In this document: positions 11,533 through 23,352 of the stretch, in pieces
How positions within the stretch are numbered: the first letter of the stretch is position 1
Layout: every line of letters starts with the position of its first letter
DNA from: Durusdinium trenchii
Taxonomy: Eukaryota; Sar; Dinophyceae; Suessiales; Symbiodiniaceae
Assembly (NCBI GenBank): GCA_963970005.1
Contig: CAXAMN010026373.1
Location: forward strand, 131,791 to 195,790
DNA length: 64,000 nucleotides
Direction of reading: 5' to 3'
Made by a program: the position numbers and the translations under genes
The notes under the pieces: model-generated
Database searches by the model: none
What the model was told of the DNA's origin: nothing
The model's input: only the letters and a program-made list of their open reading frames with translations

Positions 11533-12117
11533 TCATGATTTTGCTTTAGGTGGCATGTGAATCTTCGAACCATGTCGAACCGTGTCTGTTCTGGTTGTTA
11601 GGGAGGGAAGGTCAGTCAGTGGTTGGATGTGGTTGGCTTTCAAGCACGCAGGGAAAACATGGTCAACATGTATCTCCCAATGCAGGACCACCCCGGCTAG
11701 ATTGCTATGGCGTCGGCATCCTGTTGCGTCGGTCGCCAGGATGCATGCCGCTTCATCCGCTATCACTTTGGCCCCGAACTGTTGGAGATCAACACGCACC
11801 TCGGCGTGTGTTGTGACCGTGACCGTGACGTGGCTCACGTGACATGCACTCCCGAAGACTAGGAACAAGGATCTCCAGTGATTCCCGCTTGGTGCAGGAC
11901 GTGTCCTCAATCTTTTTTCAACATGCGGCCAAATACCAACTTGTGGCATATGAGGTTTCATTACTAAACAACTCCCTACCACCGTACTAGCGATGGTCAT
12001 GCGCGCTGGCAACTTCCCCCGTGGCGCGTTGTCACTGGTGCAGCGAGGATCGGAACCACCTTGGAGTTCGTGAACGGGCCCTATGAAGTCCACCAATTCA
12101 GGATGATCGAGCGACAC
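11533..12117 (-). CDS. Unassigned 194-codon open frame, possible exon
   Basis: Uninterrupted minus-strand frame that begins at GTG, so if it is genuine it is more likely an internal exon or a frame without its true start. The amino-acid mix is balanced (many V, H, A and D), unlike the repeat-derived frames. No catalytic motif, membrane segment or repeat is visible and I do not recognise a family. Two 86-88 codon plus-strand frames overlap it at 11550-11842. I give it modest weight because of length and composition only. Confidence 0.22.
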   Translation of the reverse strand: MSLDHPELVDFIGPVHELQGGSDPRCTSDNAPRGKLPARMTIASTVVGSCLVMKPHMPQVGIWPHVEKRLRTRPAPSGNHWRSLFLVFGSACHVSHVTVTVTTHAEVRVDLQQFGAKVIADEAACILATDATGCRRHSNLAGVVLHWEIHVDHVFPACLKANHIQPLTDLPSLTTRTDTVRHGSKIHMPPKAKS

Positions 12118-12165
12118 TACTTCAGGCAGAGGGAGTCACGGTTAAGGGCTTCATCGGCTACTTGT

Positions 12166-12290
12166 ATATTGTCTAATATATATAAAATTGTATTGTCTGT
12201 ATTGTATTATATGTTCTATTTTATACTATACTATATATAATGTATAGTATTACAGTATATTATGCTATACTAATACTATATGTGCTCCAT
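12166..12290. repeat. AT-rich tract (TATA-type low complexity)
   Basis: About 125 bp of nearly pure A/T with TATATA, TATACTA and ATTGTATT steps. I see no adjacent gene for which it would be a promoter. Confidence 0.8.
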
Positions 12291-14363
12291 TTCAAGTGGG
12301 GCAAGACTTCTTTCTGCCAGATTGGGGCTATTTTTCGTTTCGGATTAGCGAGAACGGGTCTCACACCTCACCTGTCGAGCCGGCAAAGCTGAACGGGTTT
12401 GGGGGCGTTCTCAAAGCTGCACGTTCTGCACACATGTCATCCAGTGGGTTGGTCCGACTGTGGTGTGGACCCCGTTGTGGTGTTGGACGCTTTCTTCACT
12501 TCGCAGCGATTCCACATCCATGTTCATTCAGCTTTCATCCTCCACATTCCTTGCCCAACCAGCTTCCTTAGCCCCTACAAACCACCGGCAATGTTGGAAA
12601 CCATGCCCACCAAGAGAACGAACACTTCAAAAAGGGTTGAACAAATGGATCCAGCAGTTTTTGAATCTGATTGCCTTGATGTTCTAGACCGAAGAGCCAC
12701 GGAGCAGGCATGACACTAGCCTTTTGGACACTAGCCGAGCACGATGCAGCACGCGCATGGGATTGGTCCACAAGCACAAGGGCACATAAGGATCAACGAT
12801 GTTGTTTTGCAGGTCTCTGAAGCCTGCAAATCCTTTCAAGGGCCCAGCCCGAACATGTGCAGACACGTGCAGGGATCAGCTAATCACCAGCTATGATTTC
12901 ACCATGCCTTTTGCCGGAACCTCAGTGAATGTGCGAAGCTTGTCGGTCGGCCCCCATTACAGATTTCGTTCATCCACCGCAGGATCAAGACCTTCCCTGG
13001 TAAGGTGCTTTGGAAGCGAAACAGCCCTTTTGGGCATCTGAGGTGATGCCGAACAGCCGGAACACTTGGGAGATGATCTACACGTCTCTTGGTGGACCGA
13101 AGCTGGTGTAACTGTGTAGATGGCACAAGACAGCGTCCATGAGACATCCTGATGTGGATGTCGCACAAAATGAATTTGGATTGGAACCTTCACTGGGCCA
13201 TTTGTTGCCTATCTGCTCTTCGCCGACCGGGAGTGCCGTGATGAATACAAGCATGAGCAGGATGCGGCTGTTGCGGATCTTGTCCACCCGAAAGTTGTCT
13301 GTATGTCACAAGAGTGGAGAAGGATTTGGATGAGGTGTTACCCCCCCCAAAGCCCTCTCTAAATCCCAAATGCCGCCAGTCGCCTCGTTGGAGATGATGC
13401 CACTATCACCGATTATCATACCCAAGACAGTGCTAACAAACATGAAACGTTGTGACCAAAAACCCGTGATCAATCACGGCGAACATGATGATGTTGTGGC
13501 GTCCACTGCATGCTCATGGATCTAATTAGAAAGATGACATTGTCAACCAAGCACTCATGTGAGACGCTACCTAGTTGGCTAGCAACATCAAGTTTGCAAA
13601 TTTAGCGAGCAATCACCTGTTCCTGTTGAGCCGCAGTAGCATCGTTTTGACATGTTTGGGGATCTCTGTGGTATTCCAGCACTCACCCTTTCTTTGGGTG
13701 TGTCTCGTCTTTGTCAGCGGACTATTGGCAGGACAGTCAATGAAACTCATTGCTGCATTGCTGGGAAAGTTCCACTGTTCTGAGAGCCAAGCATGGACCG
13801 TTCTGGGATGTTTTGGGCACCAGACATTTGGCGCCAAGGAAGCCACTGCTGTCTGAAGAATGGAAGGAAGCACTCAGGCCTGGTAGGGCGACCGAGAGGG
13901 GATGAACAGGCGAACGGACCGAACGGCTGAACTCCAAGGAGAACTTGTCTCAGAAATGGGGAGAATCTGCCGAAAGTGCTCAATGAGGGCAGAACAAGTG
14001 GGGACATCCCGGCGGTTTGGGGACACCTCACTTGGAGATTTGGTGGGCTACATATCTCAATGGCCTGGATTTCAGTCTAAGAGTCATCACTTGGGAGTGG
14101 TGGGGTTAGGAAAGGTATTTGAATGGGAGGGTCTGGTCAGTCAGGGAGAGAGCAGCCAGAGACCTTAGATTGATTTAGGTGACGACGAAAGATCAAGATC
14201 ACGTGTTCAAGATCACCAGTGATTGAGATGACTGATGATTGATTGATTTACTGTAGATGACGTGGCCAGGTGGTATTCAAGATCACGGAATCACGAGTCA
14301 TCCACTTGAGCCATCCAAGTCTCACGCAGGAGCGCACCCTGGGAAGCCCGATCGGACAGTGCC
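12291..14363. other. No recognisable gene
   Basis: Short overlapping frames on both strands only. A 93-codon plus-strand frame (13575-13856) has one hydrophobic stretch but no motif and is opposed by three minus-strand frames. Confidence 0.35.
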
Positions 14364-14813
14364 TTGGGCGAAGAGTGCAGGTCGTGCAGGAGTTCAATTC
14401 CACACAAGTTGGAAGCTGTTCTTCACATTGGAGGATCCAGATTGCACCAAACAATTATGGTGCACGGTACTCCTGCTAGGCTGCTACGCGCAAAGCTACT
14501 CGGCAAACCCAAACTTTCCTTTGAGGAGGCATACACCAAAGTGCCTGAATTGGCTATTCATGAGCCTGGCTTTTGGGGCTATTGAAGCTGTGTGAATCCT
14601 TTTGCCAACACCTATGTAGGCAAGCGAGTCATGGATGCGACCATCTGTGGATTTTGTTCTTTCGGCAACCCTGCAACTTCACCCAAAGGTCGGACATGGC
14701 TGAAATCTGGAGTGGACTCAATGGATATCACGAGGACTTGTGGGGGAAAAAAAATAGCTTCAAACGTCCTCATTTTGCCAAGTTCATGCCCATCCCATCC
14801 TTGTCATTTCTAA
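14364..14813 (+). CDS. Candidate exon pair of unknown function
   Basis: Two adjoining plus-strand frames. The first (to 14585) ends with GKPKLSFEEAYTKVPELAI..., a charged globular-looking segment. The second (14592-14813) starts MNPFANTYVGKRVMDATICG and contains ICGFCSFGN. Both look more protein-like than surrounding frames, but I recognise no family and cannot identify splice borders joining them. A weak third candidate lies at 14931-15125 (DVSQRGGFYFVQDQLI). Confidence 0.2.
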
Positions 14814-15186
14814 ACCTGGAGCTGTCGGTGCTTGGTGGCGGACACTTCTCCAGATGAGGGGCATGCTGTTGCTTTGCTCATGTGCTAGGCCGCTAGGTGT
14901 TCCCATGTTCCCCTTGTTTGCCACACACTCATGAACCTCTTTTGGGATGTTTCCCAACGTGGAGGCTTCTACTTTGTGCAAGACCAGCTGATCATGCACA
15001 ACAGGGCAGAATATAACTATTCGCCGCTTGGTCTGATAGGGCGGCATCCTGTGCACCCTGGCGCCAGCAAACAGCTGAGAAAAGCTCGGGTGGATCCGGT
15101 GGAGAGCAGGTTCGCCCTAAACTGACCGCCCGCAGCTTCGCGCGGTTGTCCGTTCCGCAGGTTCGCAAAAGGAACCTACGTTCGCA

Positions 15187-15228
15187 GTGGCCTCCAACCG
15201 ATGGCCGCGATGGCCTCCAACCGACTAT
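15187..15228 (-). repeat. R1 repeat, short array
   Basis: Two R1 units (GATGGCCTCCAACCGA form), very similar to the array at 941-987. Confidence 0.75.
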
Positions 15229-15552
15229 CAAAGTGTGTTGGGCGAAGTAAGTTGATGGAAACCTCTTAGCCATTTGGGGCCCATTTGGACAACCAAACCA
15301 TTTGTCAATTTGTCTTCTGTCCTGCACTTCAGGCAATACATATGACACTCTATCCACGACGTCCGTCGTGGTGTGGATCGAAGACCATCCAACCCCTGGT
15401 GCCAAGGCCCTACTGAGTGCAGCGAGGTGCGGGCGAACGATGTGGCCGCTGTTTGATCAGGGCCTTACTTAAACCCCAAAAGAGATGGCCTCCATCTGGG
15501 GTGTCAAACAGCGATTCATCTGCCTTCAGAGATTCACCATGCATTCTTTTAC

Positions 15553-15645
15553 ATGGCAATGGCCTCCAACCTATTAGCGATGGCCTCCAACCTACTAGCG
15601 ATGGCCTCCAACCTAAGAGCGATGGCCTCCAACCTACTAGCAAGG
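15553..15645 (-). repeat. R1 21-bp repeat array, four units
   Basis: Four well-conserved units of GCGATGGCCTCCAACCTA at exact 21-bp spacing. No flanking duplication was detected. Confidence 0.9.
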
Positions 15646-16910
15646 AGAATGAAGCGGTTTGCAACCGGAAGTTTTCCTTTCACATACAGGGTCGGAATGT
15701 TTGTCTTTTTGCCGAACATCCCTTCTCGGAAACGCATACATTCTGTCAGTTGTTTGTCCATAAAGTGCAGGTACTGTACATTGTGTAGACCTTCCAAATG
15801 CAAACCTGTACACAAACGTGACGCTTTGTTTAGTATCCCCATTCATCACTGTTTCTTCAGCAAGTTATCAAAGTTATGTTGTTTATCGAACAAGTCAGCA
15901 GAAAGAGTCAGAGCGACCCAACCAGCCGCTGGGGCAACCAGCCGCGCCAGGAAGTGAAGCAAGAATCTCACGTGAACTGAAGTCTGGTGGCGAGATTCCG
16001 GCGGTGGAATCAAAAACTCATGGGTGCTCCATGTGAACCCAATAAAATATATACTGCATGAGAATGGTTTAAACAACATACAGTAACCAAACTTTTAACT
16101 TTGCTTAGAGGTCTCCAATTCCAGTCCAACAGACCGAATTCACGGACAAGCATTCACGGACGAATAGTCACAGACCGGCGATCAGTCACGTCTCTGAGGT
16201 TTCTGAACGACTCAACGACTCACAGATGTGCAGAACTGGGCAATGACGGCTTTTCAAGGTAATGACGGAAGTAGCAGAAGGCTGACAAGTAGCTTTTGAT
16301 CACCTTTTTGGATGAGATGATGACATTGCGCCCAGTACCGTCTCTCCTTCCAACAGTGGTTTCTACGAACGTTTTGATCCACTGCCGCTGAAAGATCCTC
16401 AAAGCTCGCGAAAAGCTCGAGAAGGAAGTCCGTTACTCAAAAACAAGGAATCCTCCGCAAACCCTCACAGATGATAAGGAGGTGGGGTTGATACAAGTCA
16501 TTCTTTTGAACAGCAACCAATTCAATGCAGTCAGCCTCCGCTCCCTTATATAACTACCCGACTGCCATGCACCCAGACCCCCCCTATGATGTGCAGACAT
16601 CTATCCTCTTGAAGCAGTGCTTAAACATGAAAAGGAGCAGTTGGTGTCTTCGTGTCCTTCTACGAGCTTTTGGTGCAGTGGTTGCTGCCAACTCAGGTCC
16701 TGCGTTGGCATGGAATGCCCACAAGGGGCCCAAATAAGACTTGGGGAAGGGAATATCGATGACGATCCATGTATCAAACCATGTACTACATGTACATGTG
16801 CTCCAGACAAATAGTATACGTACAAGTATTTCAATCCCAACTCAATCTTCATCGGTCATGACATCTCCGTGTATCGCTCGGCTAAGATCTCGGTGTTTTG
16901 GCTCGTTTAT
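15646..16910. other. No recognisable gene
   Basis: Short open frames without motifs. A Cys-rich 65-codon frame at 16617-16814 (SFWCSGCC, IKPCTTCTCAPDK) is too short and unsupported to call. Confidence 0.35.
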
Positions 16911-17010
16911 GTAGCTTCTTGCTCTAGTGGCTTCTTGCTCCTAGTAGCGATGCCAGGAGCCCCTAGTAGCGTCCTTGCTCCTAGTAGTACGGCTTATTGC
17001 TACTAGTAGC
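16911..17010 (-). repeat. R2 repeat array
   Basis: Five R2 units of the CTAGTAGCGATGCCAGGAGC and CTAGTAGCGTCCTTGCTC kinds. Confidence 0.85.
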
Positions 17011-17557
17011 AAACTGACCCTCTCTATGATTCCAAAAAGGACATCCAAGCTCACCAAGTCGGTGAGTCACAAAAAAAGTGTACATGTGCGCAGAACAACC
17101 AATCGTCTGCGAGAAACGCACAATGACCAAGATACAAACTTGGTATCCAATGGCGGCAATCCCTTTAAATCTCTTTAACTGTATGGTGAAGATAGAGCAC
17201 GACAAAGCACGGCTGTTTGACTCAGGAGGGGGTTCCTCTTTTGAGGCCTCTCCGCTGCGCTTTCTCTCCGCTTCCCCAACACCGCGACGCAAGGGACTCG
17301 AATGGTCTCCTTGCTGCGAACTAGGGTGAATCGGATCCCGGAAAGGACCAATGATCCAAAGGCAGAAAGCACGGCGTGGTGGGTTCGGGTGTTTTATCGA
17401 CCATGACGGGGGATGGAAACACAAGGCCACCAAGTATTCCACGTCTCAAAGAGAATCTTGGGAGCAGCTTTTTTGGCAATTTCTCACCCCACACAGCGAG
17501 ACTGAAGCCGAATTATTGAAATATGGGTTCAATCTGTGTCTATGTTCCATGGCTGTC

Positions 17558-17618
17558 ATACTAGGGGCTCCTGGCATCGCTACGAACGGAGCACGGACAG
17601 GTTGGAGGCCATCGCTAA
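17558..17618 (+). repeat. Mixed R2-R1 array
   Basis: ACTAGGGGCTCCTGGCATCG (R2), the TACGAACGGAGC variant and GGTTGGAGGCCATCGCTA (R1) lie end to end. Confidence 0.75.
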
Positions 17619-17768
17619 CGGTGTCTTTCTTTCGGATGAGTCCAAACGGAACTGGAGTTGCCCGGTCGTCGGCGCCTTTCTCCGAGGCTCTCCGACGAGC
17701 TTCGCGCGGGCTTAGTGCGGAGCTCGTGTGGCCACCCAGCTTCGAGCTTTCAAGCTGGAGGACATCGG

Positions 17769-17820
17769 GGAACAAGTGCATCGCTACTAGGAACAAGTGC
17801 ATTACTACTAGTAGCTAGAA
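17769..17820 (+). repeat. R2 repeat, short array
   Basis: GGAACAAGTGCATCGCTACTA repeated about twice, ending in the palindrome CTACTAGTAG. Confidence 0.8.
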
Positions 17821-18375
17821 GCTCAAATCCAGCCAAATTGGGCGCAAACGGCTTTGGTATAATTTTTCGCAGAACCCGATGCAGTGAAAATCAGGTCCTT
17901 TGGTGGGGAGTCTCATTTTCGGCGGATGAAGGGACATGCAAAGTTCTGGTGCCCAGAGAAGTTTACAATCGGAAGATGCTCAAGGCTAAACATCCACAGT
18001 GGAGAGAGGGAGACTCCAGCCAGGCTGTATTCTGACAAAACCAGACTTCTGAGTTCCTGTTCCATCTGGGATTCGTTGGACACCACCGCTTTTGTAAAAG
18101 GTATTTATGGGGGATTGGAGATCTGCGTGGAGAGTTCAGTCTACGTAGATCAAACAGCTGGCACGTCTGGGAAGTTCACCGGTGGTAGGGTGCGAGTGGA
18201 TCCATTTTGACCTTGCTTTGAACAGTCTTTACTGAGAAGAGCTCTTGCGCACCTAGGGTGCTTTACAGTGCCCCACTGCGGCTCTATCCCTCCACAGGCT
18301 AGTAGGGAGCAAGATGGGATGGTGGAGTTGGCCACTACCTGCCACCCACTTGTGTTTTGAGTTTGTGTCTTGTAA
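17821..18375. other. No confident gene
   Basis: A 108-codon plus-strand frame (17884-18210) with a moderately natural composition but no recognised family. Confidence 0.3.
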
Positions 18376-18545
18376 GTTGGTAGTGCTGGCCTCCAACCTG
18401 GTGGGACGGCCTCTAAACGTACTGGCGATGACCTCCAACCTTGTTGCTTGATGCAGCTTTAAGTTTGTGCAAATGACCTGCCAGCGATGGCCTCCAGAAT
18501 TTGGGGCGATGGCTTCCAACCTACTAGCGATGGCCTACAACCTAC
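18376..18545 (-). repeat. R1 repeats, two short degenerate groups
   Basis: Diverged units at 18376-18440 (CTGGCCTCCAACCTGG, GCGATGACCTCCAACC) and better ones at 18484-18545. Spacing between the groups is about 45 bp. Confidence 0.75.
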
Positions 18546-19322
18546 CTTGCCCGTTTTACGCAGGCCCCTTTTTTCACCTAGGTTGCCGTGTGGCATATGG
18601 CATCCAATTCAGTACGCATTATCTCAAATGTGTCTGACCTTTGTGTCAGCCCAGGGTGTACCCCTGCATCCATGTTTCAGGAATACGAACCCAGTGAGGC
18701 GCCTCCAGAACCAGCTGCTTCTCCACTACCCCTTGATGATGGTCTGGACGATGACCCAGCAGTTGCTCAAAGTCAACATCCATAAACTGAGAGCACAGCT
18801 GCGCCAGGCTTTCGCCCACCCTCTCAGGCAGTGGAGCCTGGGCCCAACCCAAGTGCAGTCATGCTGCTCTGGCGTCTTGTTTATGGGGGATGGTTGGAAC
18901 ATCCGTTGGAGCGCGAGTGTCCTCCGCACGTTTGTTGTGGGTTCTTTGGGGTTGCTCTTGCGTGGATGATTGGAGGCATATGTGGAACTCCGAAGGACGA
19001 CTGGCATGTACTCTTAGACTTGGGGCCGTGACAGTGAATGCAGAGGTTGCATGTGCCTGCAGTCGGCCCAGCATTGCACTTGTCACCATAGCGGAGTGTT
19101 GGGTGATGGCAACCCTCGTTTTGACGCGCCCGTTGGAGAGCGCAGAGGAAGCGGCGCGGAAGGCTTGTGCAGCCAAAGACTTCGAGGCAGTGACGCTGGT
19201 CCTGTCGAAGGCCAGGTTGCGGGGGGGAGGCGGTGACTTTGGATTCAGACAGTGAGATGTGCGTAGGGCTCCAAAAAGGGCAACCTTTTTCAGCAATGGT
19301 GCAACAGCAGGACAACATCATC
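18546..19322. other. No confident gene
   Basis: A Pro/Asp-rich 65-codon frame at 18588-18785 (EYEPSEAPPEPAASPLPLDD) resembles low-complexity linkers of retroelement polyproteins but cannot be assigned. Large overlapping frames on both strands at 18830-19400 have no motif. Confidence 0.3.
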
Positions 19323-19346
19323 AACAACAACAACAACAACAACAAC
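19323..19346. repeat. (AAC)n microsatellite
   Basis: Eight tandem AAC triplets. Confidence 0.95.
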
Positions 19347-19860
19347 GACCAATACAACCGCCCAGCATGCGTGCGTGTATGGTCATCCGTGCAGAACAAA
19401 CTTTCACATGTACGTGGGGTTTCTCATAGCAAAGGTTTTAGAGGGTATATAACTACACTTGACGCCAAAGCTTCGTAGAGGGATTGTGCCTTTGCAAAAA
19501 TCCTGATGAAGTGCCCTTAGTTGTCACGCCTAGCAAGGCCAGACGTGAGCTTTGCTTGCAGAGCAGATGTTGGCAAGTCGAGTCGCTCGATGGACTAGAT
19601 GGGAGGATCGGCAGATGTTGAGACTACCTAAGCTCGACGTGTGATTTTGTCATGCGTGCTGCAGTAGAACCTGGTCAAGCGCCGGCACTGTTAGTACAAA
19701 CTGACAGCGACCGTGCCTCCTGTCCACACACTGCAAGAAGTGGGGTAGTATATGTTCTTCGAATTACCTCTTCATGTTTCCCTTTACTTGGCCCTCAAAG
19801 AAACAGAGTTCGATTGCGAGGAGTACCGCAGAAGCCGAGTTAGCGGCGAAACTCTGAACT

Positions 19861-20099
19861 CGCATACTATGGTTGAGTCCTTGGCTGAAGTTCGCATCCC
19901 AGTGTCCCTCCAACAGGACATCCAAGAAGCAATCACCGTGATCCAATCTGGATATGGTGCGAAACTTCGGCACGCTGGTAGGGTTCATACAGTGAACCTT
20001 GCCTCTATCCACGAGCAATTGGAGCAAGGTGCGTTTGAGCTTGAATGCTGCGATACAAAGCGTCAGGATTCACGAATGTAATCGGGCAAGCCGAATGGT
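19861..20099 (+). pseudogene. Remnant of a copia-like pol C-terminus (RNase H tail)
   Basis: The plus-strand frame from 19861 contains YGAKLRHAGRVHTVNLASIH followed by EQLEQGAFELECCDT. In copia-type polyproteins the end of RNase H has a conserved arrangement: a His/Arg-rich strand, a helix with an HE pair, a short acidic loop, then a T-x-x-Q...AD-x-F-T-K motif. Here the final motif appears only after a frame change, where FTNVIGQAEW can be read at about 20070-20099, followed by a stop. The fragment is therefore truncated at the 5' side and frameshifted. The assignment rests on motif order, not on a computed alignment. No reverse transcriptase or integrase core is adjacent, so this is a dead fragment. 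Confidence 0.45.
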
Positions 20100-20321
20100 A
20101 ACAAACTCTCGAGCAGCTGTGCCTGGCACCAGCCACATAGTCCCGTAGTCTATGAAATCTGTGCGGATTGCAAAGCAAGAAGCACACGGAAATTGAATTT
20201 AGGGCTGCTATATGGAAGGGGGGAGTTGTGAAGTGGCATGTAGAATAGCCGCAGGGCATCCCCTCTAACATCCCTAGTGTTAGTCTTTCCATTGGGTAGC
20301 AATCATTTTGCTTTGCGACTT

Positions 20322-20336
20322 ACATTTTGGCTCAAG
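20322..20336 (+). other. Relict dinoflagellate spliced-leader sequence
   Basis: ACATTTTGGCTCAAG matches 14 of the last 15 bases of the dinoflagellate trans-spliced leader (ends CCATTTTGGCTCAAG). These 15 bases are the part left in the genome when a trans-spliced mRNA is reverse-transcribed, reinserted and spliced again at the AG inside the leader. A 14-base exact match is expected by chance about 0.0005 times in a window of this size on two strands. Downstream, a frame from 20337 stays open for about 26 codons (ELWKRRVSAAARSRALASLL) but no gene was recognised. Confidence 0.6.
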
Positions 20337-20448
20337 AACTGTGGAAAAGGCGCGTTTCTGCAGCTGCTCGCTCACGGGCATTAGCTTCCTTACTTGGATG
20401 TGGTAAGGTAATCTAATTCTTTGGGTTGCAAACAGCTCATCTTCACTA

Positions 20449-20480
20449 CTCCAACCTACTACCGATGGCCTCCAAATAGC
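20449..20480 (-). repeat. Single R1 unit
   Basis: CCAACCTACTACCGATGGCC plus the start of a second unit. Confidence 0.65.
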
Positions 20481-21920
20481 GTCCATGAATCTGCGTACCA
20501 CTCTGGTTACCACAGATTCGACCTGCGAGCGACGTGAACATCGAGTCGAGGTCCAACCGGCTTTGGTTTCATCACCTTCCAAAGGCTTGGTTTGATGGGG
20601 TGTGACAGGGGTGAAGATGATCCTAGAGTTGTATACACCAGAGTGGTGGTCTGCAGGTATTCAGATTGAGTTATTGTTTGGCTTTTTCGTTTTCTACGAA
20701 GCTTGGCCCCTGTGTAGGTCAAACAGAGGGGCTCTCCTTGCAAGGCGACTAAGAATCTTAGATGAGTGAGCCGGGTGAAAGGAGTCCTGACTGAATTTCT
20801 TGAGCAGATTCCCATGACACTTGTTCTTTTTGGTTAAGCTTAAGCTTAGGTGATTTCTGAACCAGCCGGGGGAAGTCTTAGTTTGAGGTTGAGAACCTCA
20901 CGGGCACGGACGGAGGAACACGCTTTGTGAGGAGTCCATCCTCCAGTTCTTTCTTAGACGGCCCTTTCGCACCACCAAAAGCACCACCTGACACAGAATT
21001 TAACGCCAGGTGTTAAGCAAACTTGATGACCCTTTAGCCTCTTAGTCAAGCTGAGAGTGTATGGAGTTTTCATCGCATCGATCCATCGGTCGCCTTGTCG
21101 AAGCTGTGGCAGGGCATGTGACCATGTTGGCTGAAGGAACTCTACCCAAGTGACCCACGTGTGGTGTTTCATCGTCGCACCACTTCATCGGGATATATCG
21201 GGATGGTTTCTGGCGATCACATGCGAACAGAGCACCTTGATCCTGGTGCACAACAGTTGACAGCCTACATCGTGGCCCTCAAACTGAAACCAACACTTCA
21301 TCAGTGTTTATATACACCCATGAGTAAATTTGAGGTATTACATCTATGAGTACATTTGAGGTAAACGATGCGTGGTTCTTTTCAATCTCAGGGCTTAGCA
21401 GCGTTTCCTGCCTGGTGTGTGACCACCTTTTGTTGCAGGACTTCATCCCTGAGCCTCACCAGCTCCCACCAGAACTTTCAGTGGAGGAGCAATCGGCATT
21501 GCTCTCGACTCCCCTGATGTTCTCTGGATTTTGTTTGAACACTTGAAACATGATTTTGGTTTACGTTCTTTAACCCTGTTTTTCTCAATTAGGATCCCGG
21601 CCGATGCATTGAATAGGTTCGAATGGCAATGTTTGAACGAGGGAAGTTCATCACCAACTGGCAGAAAAAGAACGATATATGTTTCAAACCGGTAGACTCA
21701 ACAAGACTGGCGATTTGGAAAGGTTCGGTCGGGCGAAGGACGAAGGCACGTTCGCCAGTTTCTGCGGGCAAACACTGAAGGACTTCAGGTGAAATCTGAG
21801 AAAACAGATTGAGCTTTCGAAGATGTTCAATTCAATCGGCGGTTGTTTTGCCCAAAGTCCAACCGAAGCCGCTGCACTGGCGGATTTTGGACAAATGAAT
21901 CTCGAAAGAAAGGTTAAACT
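20481..21920. other. No confident gene
   Basis: A possible exon lies near 21440-21525 after a TTGCAG acceptor-like site; it reads FIPEPHQLPPELSVEEQSAL, but has no recognised family. The rest holds nothing I can support. Confidence 0.3.
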
Positions 21921-22030
21921 TGGAGCGATCGAACGCTATTAGGGGCTCCTGGCCCTACTACTAGGAGCAAGGACGCTACTAGGGGCTCCTGGCATCGCTA
22001 CTAGGAGCGATCGGACGCTACTAGGGGCTC
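21921..22030 (+). repeat. R2 repeat array
   Basis: About five units of CTACTAGGAGCAAGGACG and CTACTAGGGGCTCCTGGC type, starting from a GAGCGATCGAACGCTATTAG variant. Confidence 0.85.
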
Positions 22031-22618
22031 ATGTCCAAGTCTCACCTACCAAAGTTCCATCAGAGGCCACTGCGTTAGCTTAGCGGGCTTGCGCTAGTTT
22101 AACTGACACATTTCGATCAACACATATTTTGAATGTCAGTTCGATTTTTCCATCTTTTGCATGGTCCTTGCTGGTTGACTCAGACCACCAGCCTACGGTT
22201 CCCAAAGCTGGTTTCAGCCGGTGGCGCAGGTAGATGTGAATGTTTCGTCTGGAGTCATTCAGAATCCCCACGGCTTTTAGGGCCTCAGGCTCGCGCCTTT
22301 TTTCATCCTTTTTCCATTGCATGCAACCTTTTTCTGTGATCCAACCACCCCGAAACTCACCGTTGAGTCCAATGCTCCTCTAGAAGAACCGAAGAGTTGA
22401 ACAGAGTTGAGTCCATACAGCGCAGGACGAGCACCGTAGCGTCTCTCATACCTTCTCCGCAGGATATCGAGCCTGGCGGCCCGGAAGGGCCCTGATCCAG
22501 ACTGATTGGGAAGGTCTATATAAAGAACCGAATGATCATGAATGATCGATACTAAACCCAAACATAGAATCGAGCACCAGCACCAAGCATGGTACTCAAT
22601 GCTATGGCATGCTATTGC

Positions 22619-22715
22619 AATCATCTCTTGGTCATATTATGCCATCGCTATTAGGTTGGAGGCCATTACTATTAGGTTCCCTTTCCATTACGTTCCCTTT
22701 GAATCATTCTTGGTC
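22619..22715 (+). mobile_element. R1 array inserted with a 14-15 bp target duplication
   Basis: A short R1 array with a T/C-rich tail (22634-22701) is bracketed by AATCATCTCTTGGTC (22619-22633) and AATCATTCTTGGTC (22702-22715), which differ by one base deletion. The tail TTCCCTTTCCATTACGTTCC is not typical R1. Confidence 0.65.
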
Positions 22716-23162
22716 TCAAATGAAATTGGACCGCCCATACGACTCTGAAACCCCGGCAAAATAGCACTCGTCCTACAAACAGAACGACTCTGACGCCTTT
22801 GCGCCTCCGAGGCCCAATGTCGCTTCCGCTCGGGGCCTCTCTTTGAGCATCCTGCTGTGGTCGGCCGGCCCAGCATGTGGGATGCCATTCAGCGCTCGCA
22901 TTTGGGGGTGTCACCTCCATAATGAAATAGAGCGCGGACGACCTCCTTATGTTTCCTGATTTCACATGCCGTAGTCTTTCTCATGAATATCTTCACCCTC
23001 TTTGGAAAAACAATGATGAAGACGAATGACCAAGGAAACATTGAGCCTCTTTGAGCTCCGCGGGACGTTTCGGGGAATGCCAAGCCCAAGTGGCAAAATG
23101 CAGCCCCTTCGCAAGAGTACCATGTCAAAGGCTTCACAATCTACCAAGTCCAGGACAAGCTG
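22716..23162. other. No recognisable gene
   Basis: Overlapping minus-strand frames only, no motif. Confidence 0.35.
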
Positions 23163-23238
23163 TAATGGCCTCCAACCTTCAAGTGATGGTCTCCAACCTT
23201 CAAGCGATGGCCTCCAACCTAAGAGCGATGGCCTCCAT
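23163..23238 (-). repeat. R1 21-bp repeat array
   Basis: Four units of GATGGCCTCCAACCTTCAAG / CTAAGAGC form. The CTTCAAG linker is a local variant. Confidence 0.88.
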
Positions 23239-23352
23239 AGCCAGCGGTTCTTTGTCCTTGAACTCAACAACTCTCGTGGGCGCAGAGGGCTGGGGTGGAG
23301 GGACACCAGCGTGGAGCACAGCTCGGCACAGCATGTGGAGGGAAATGCTAAC

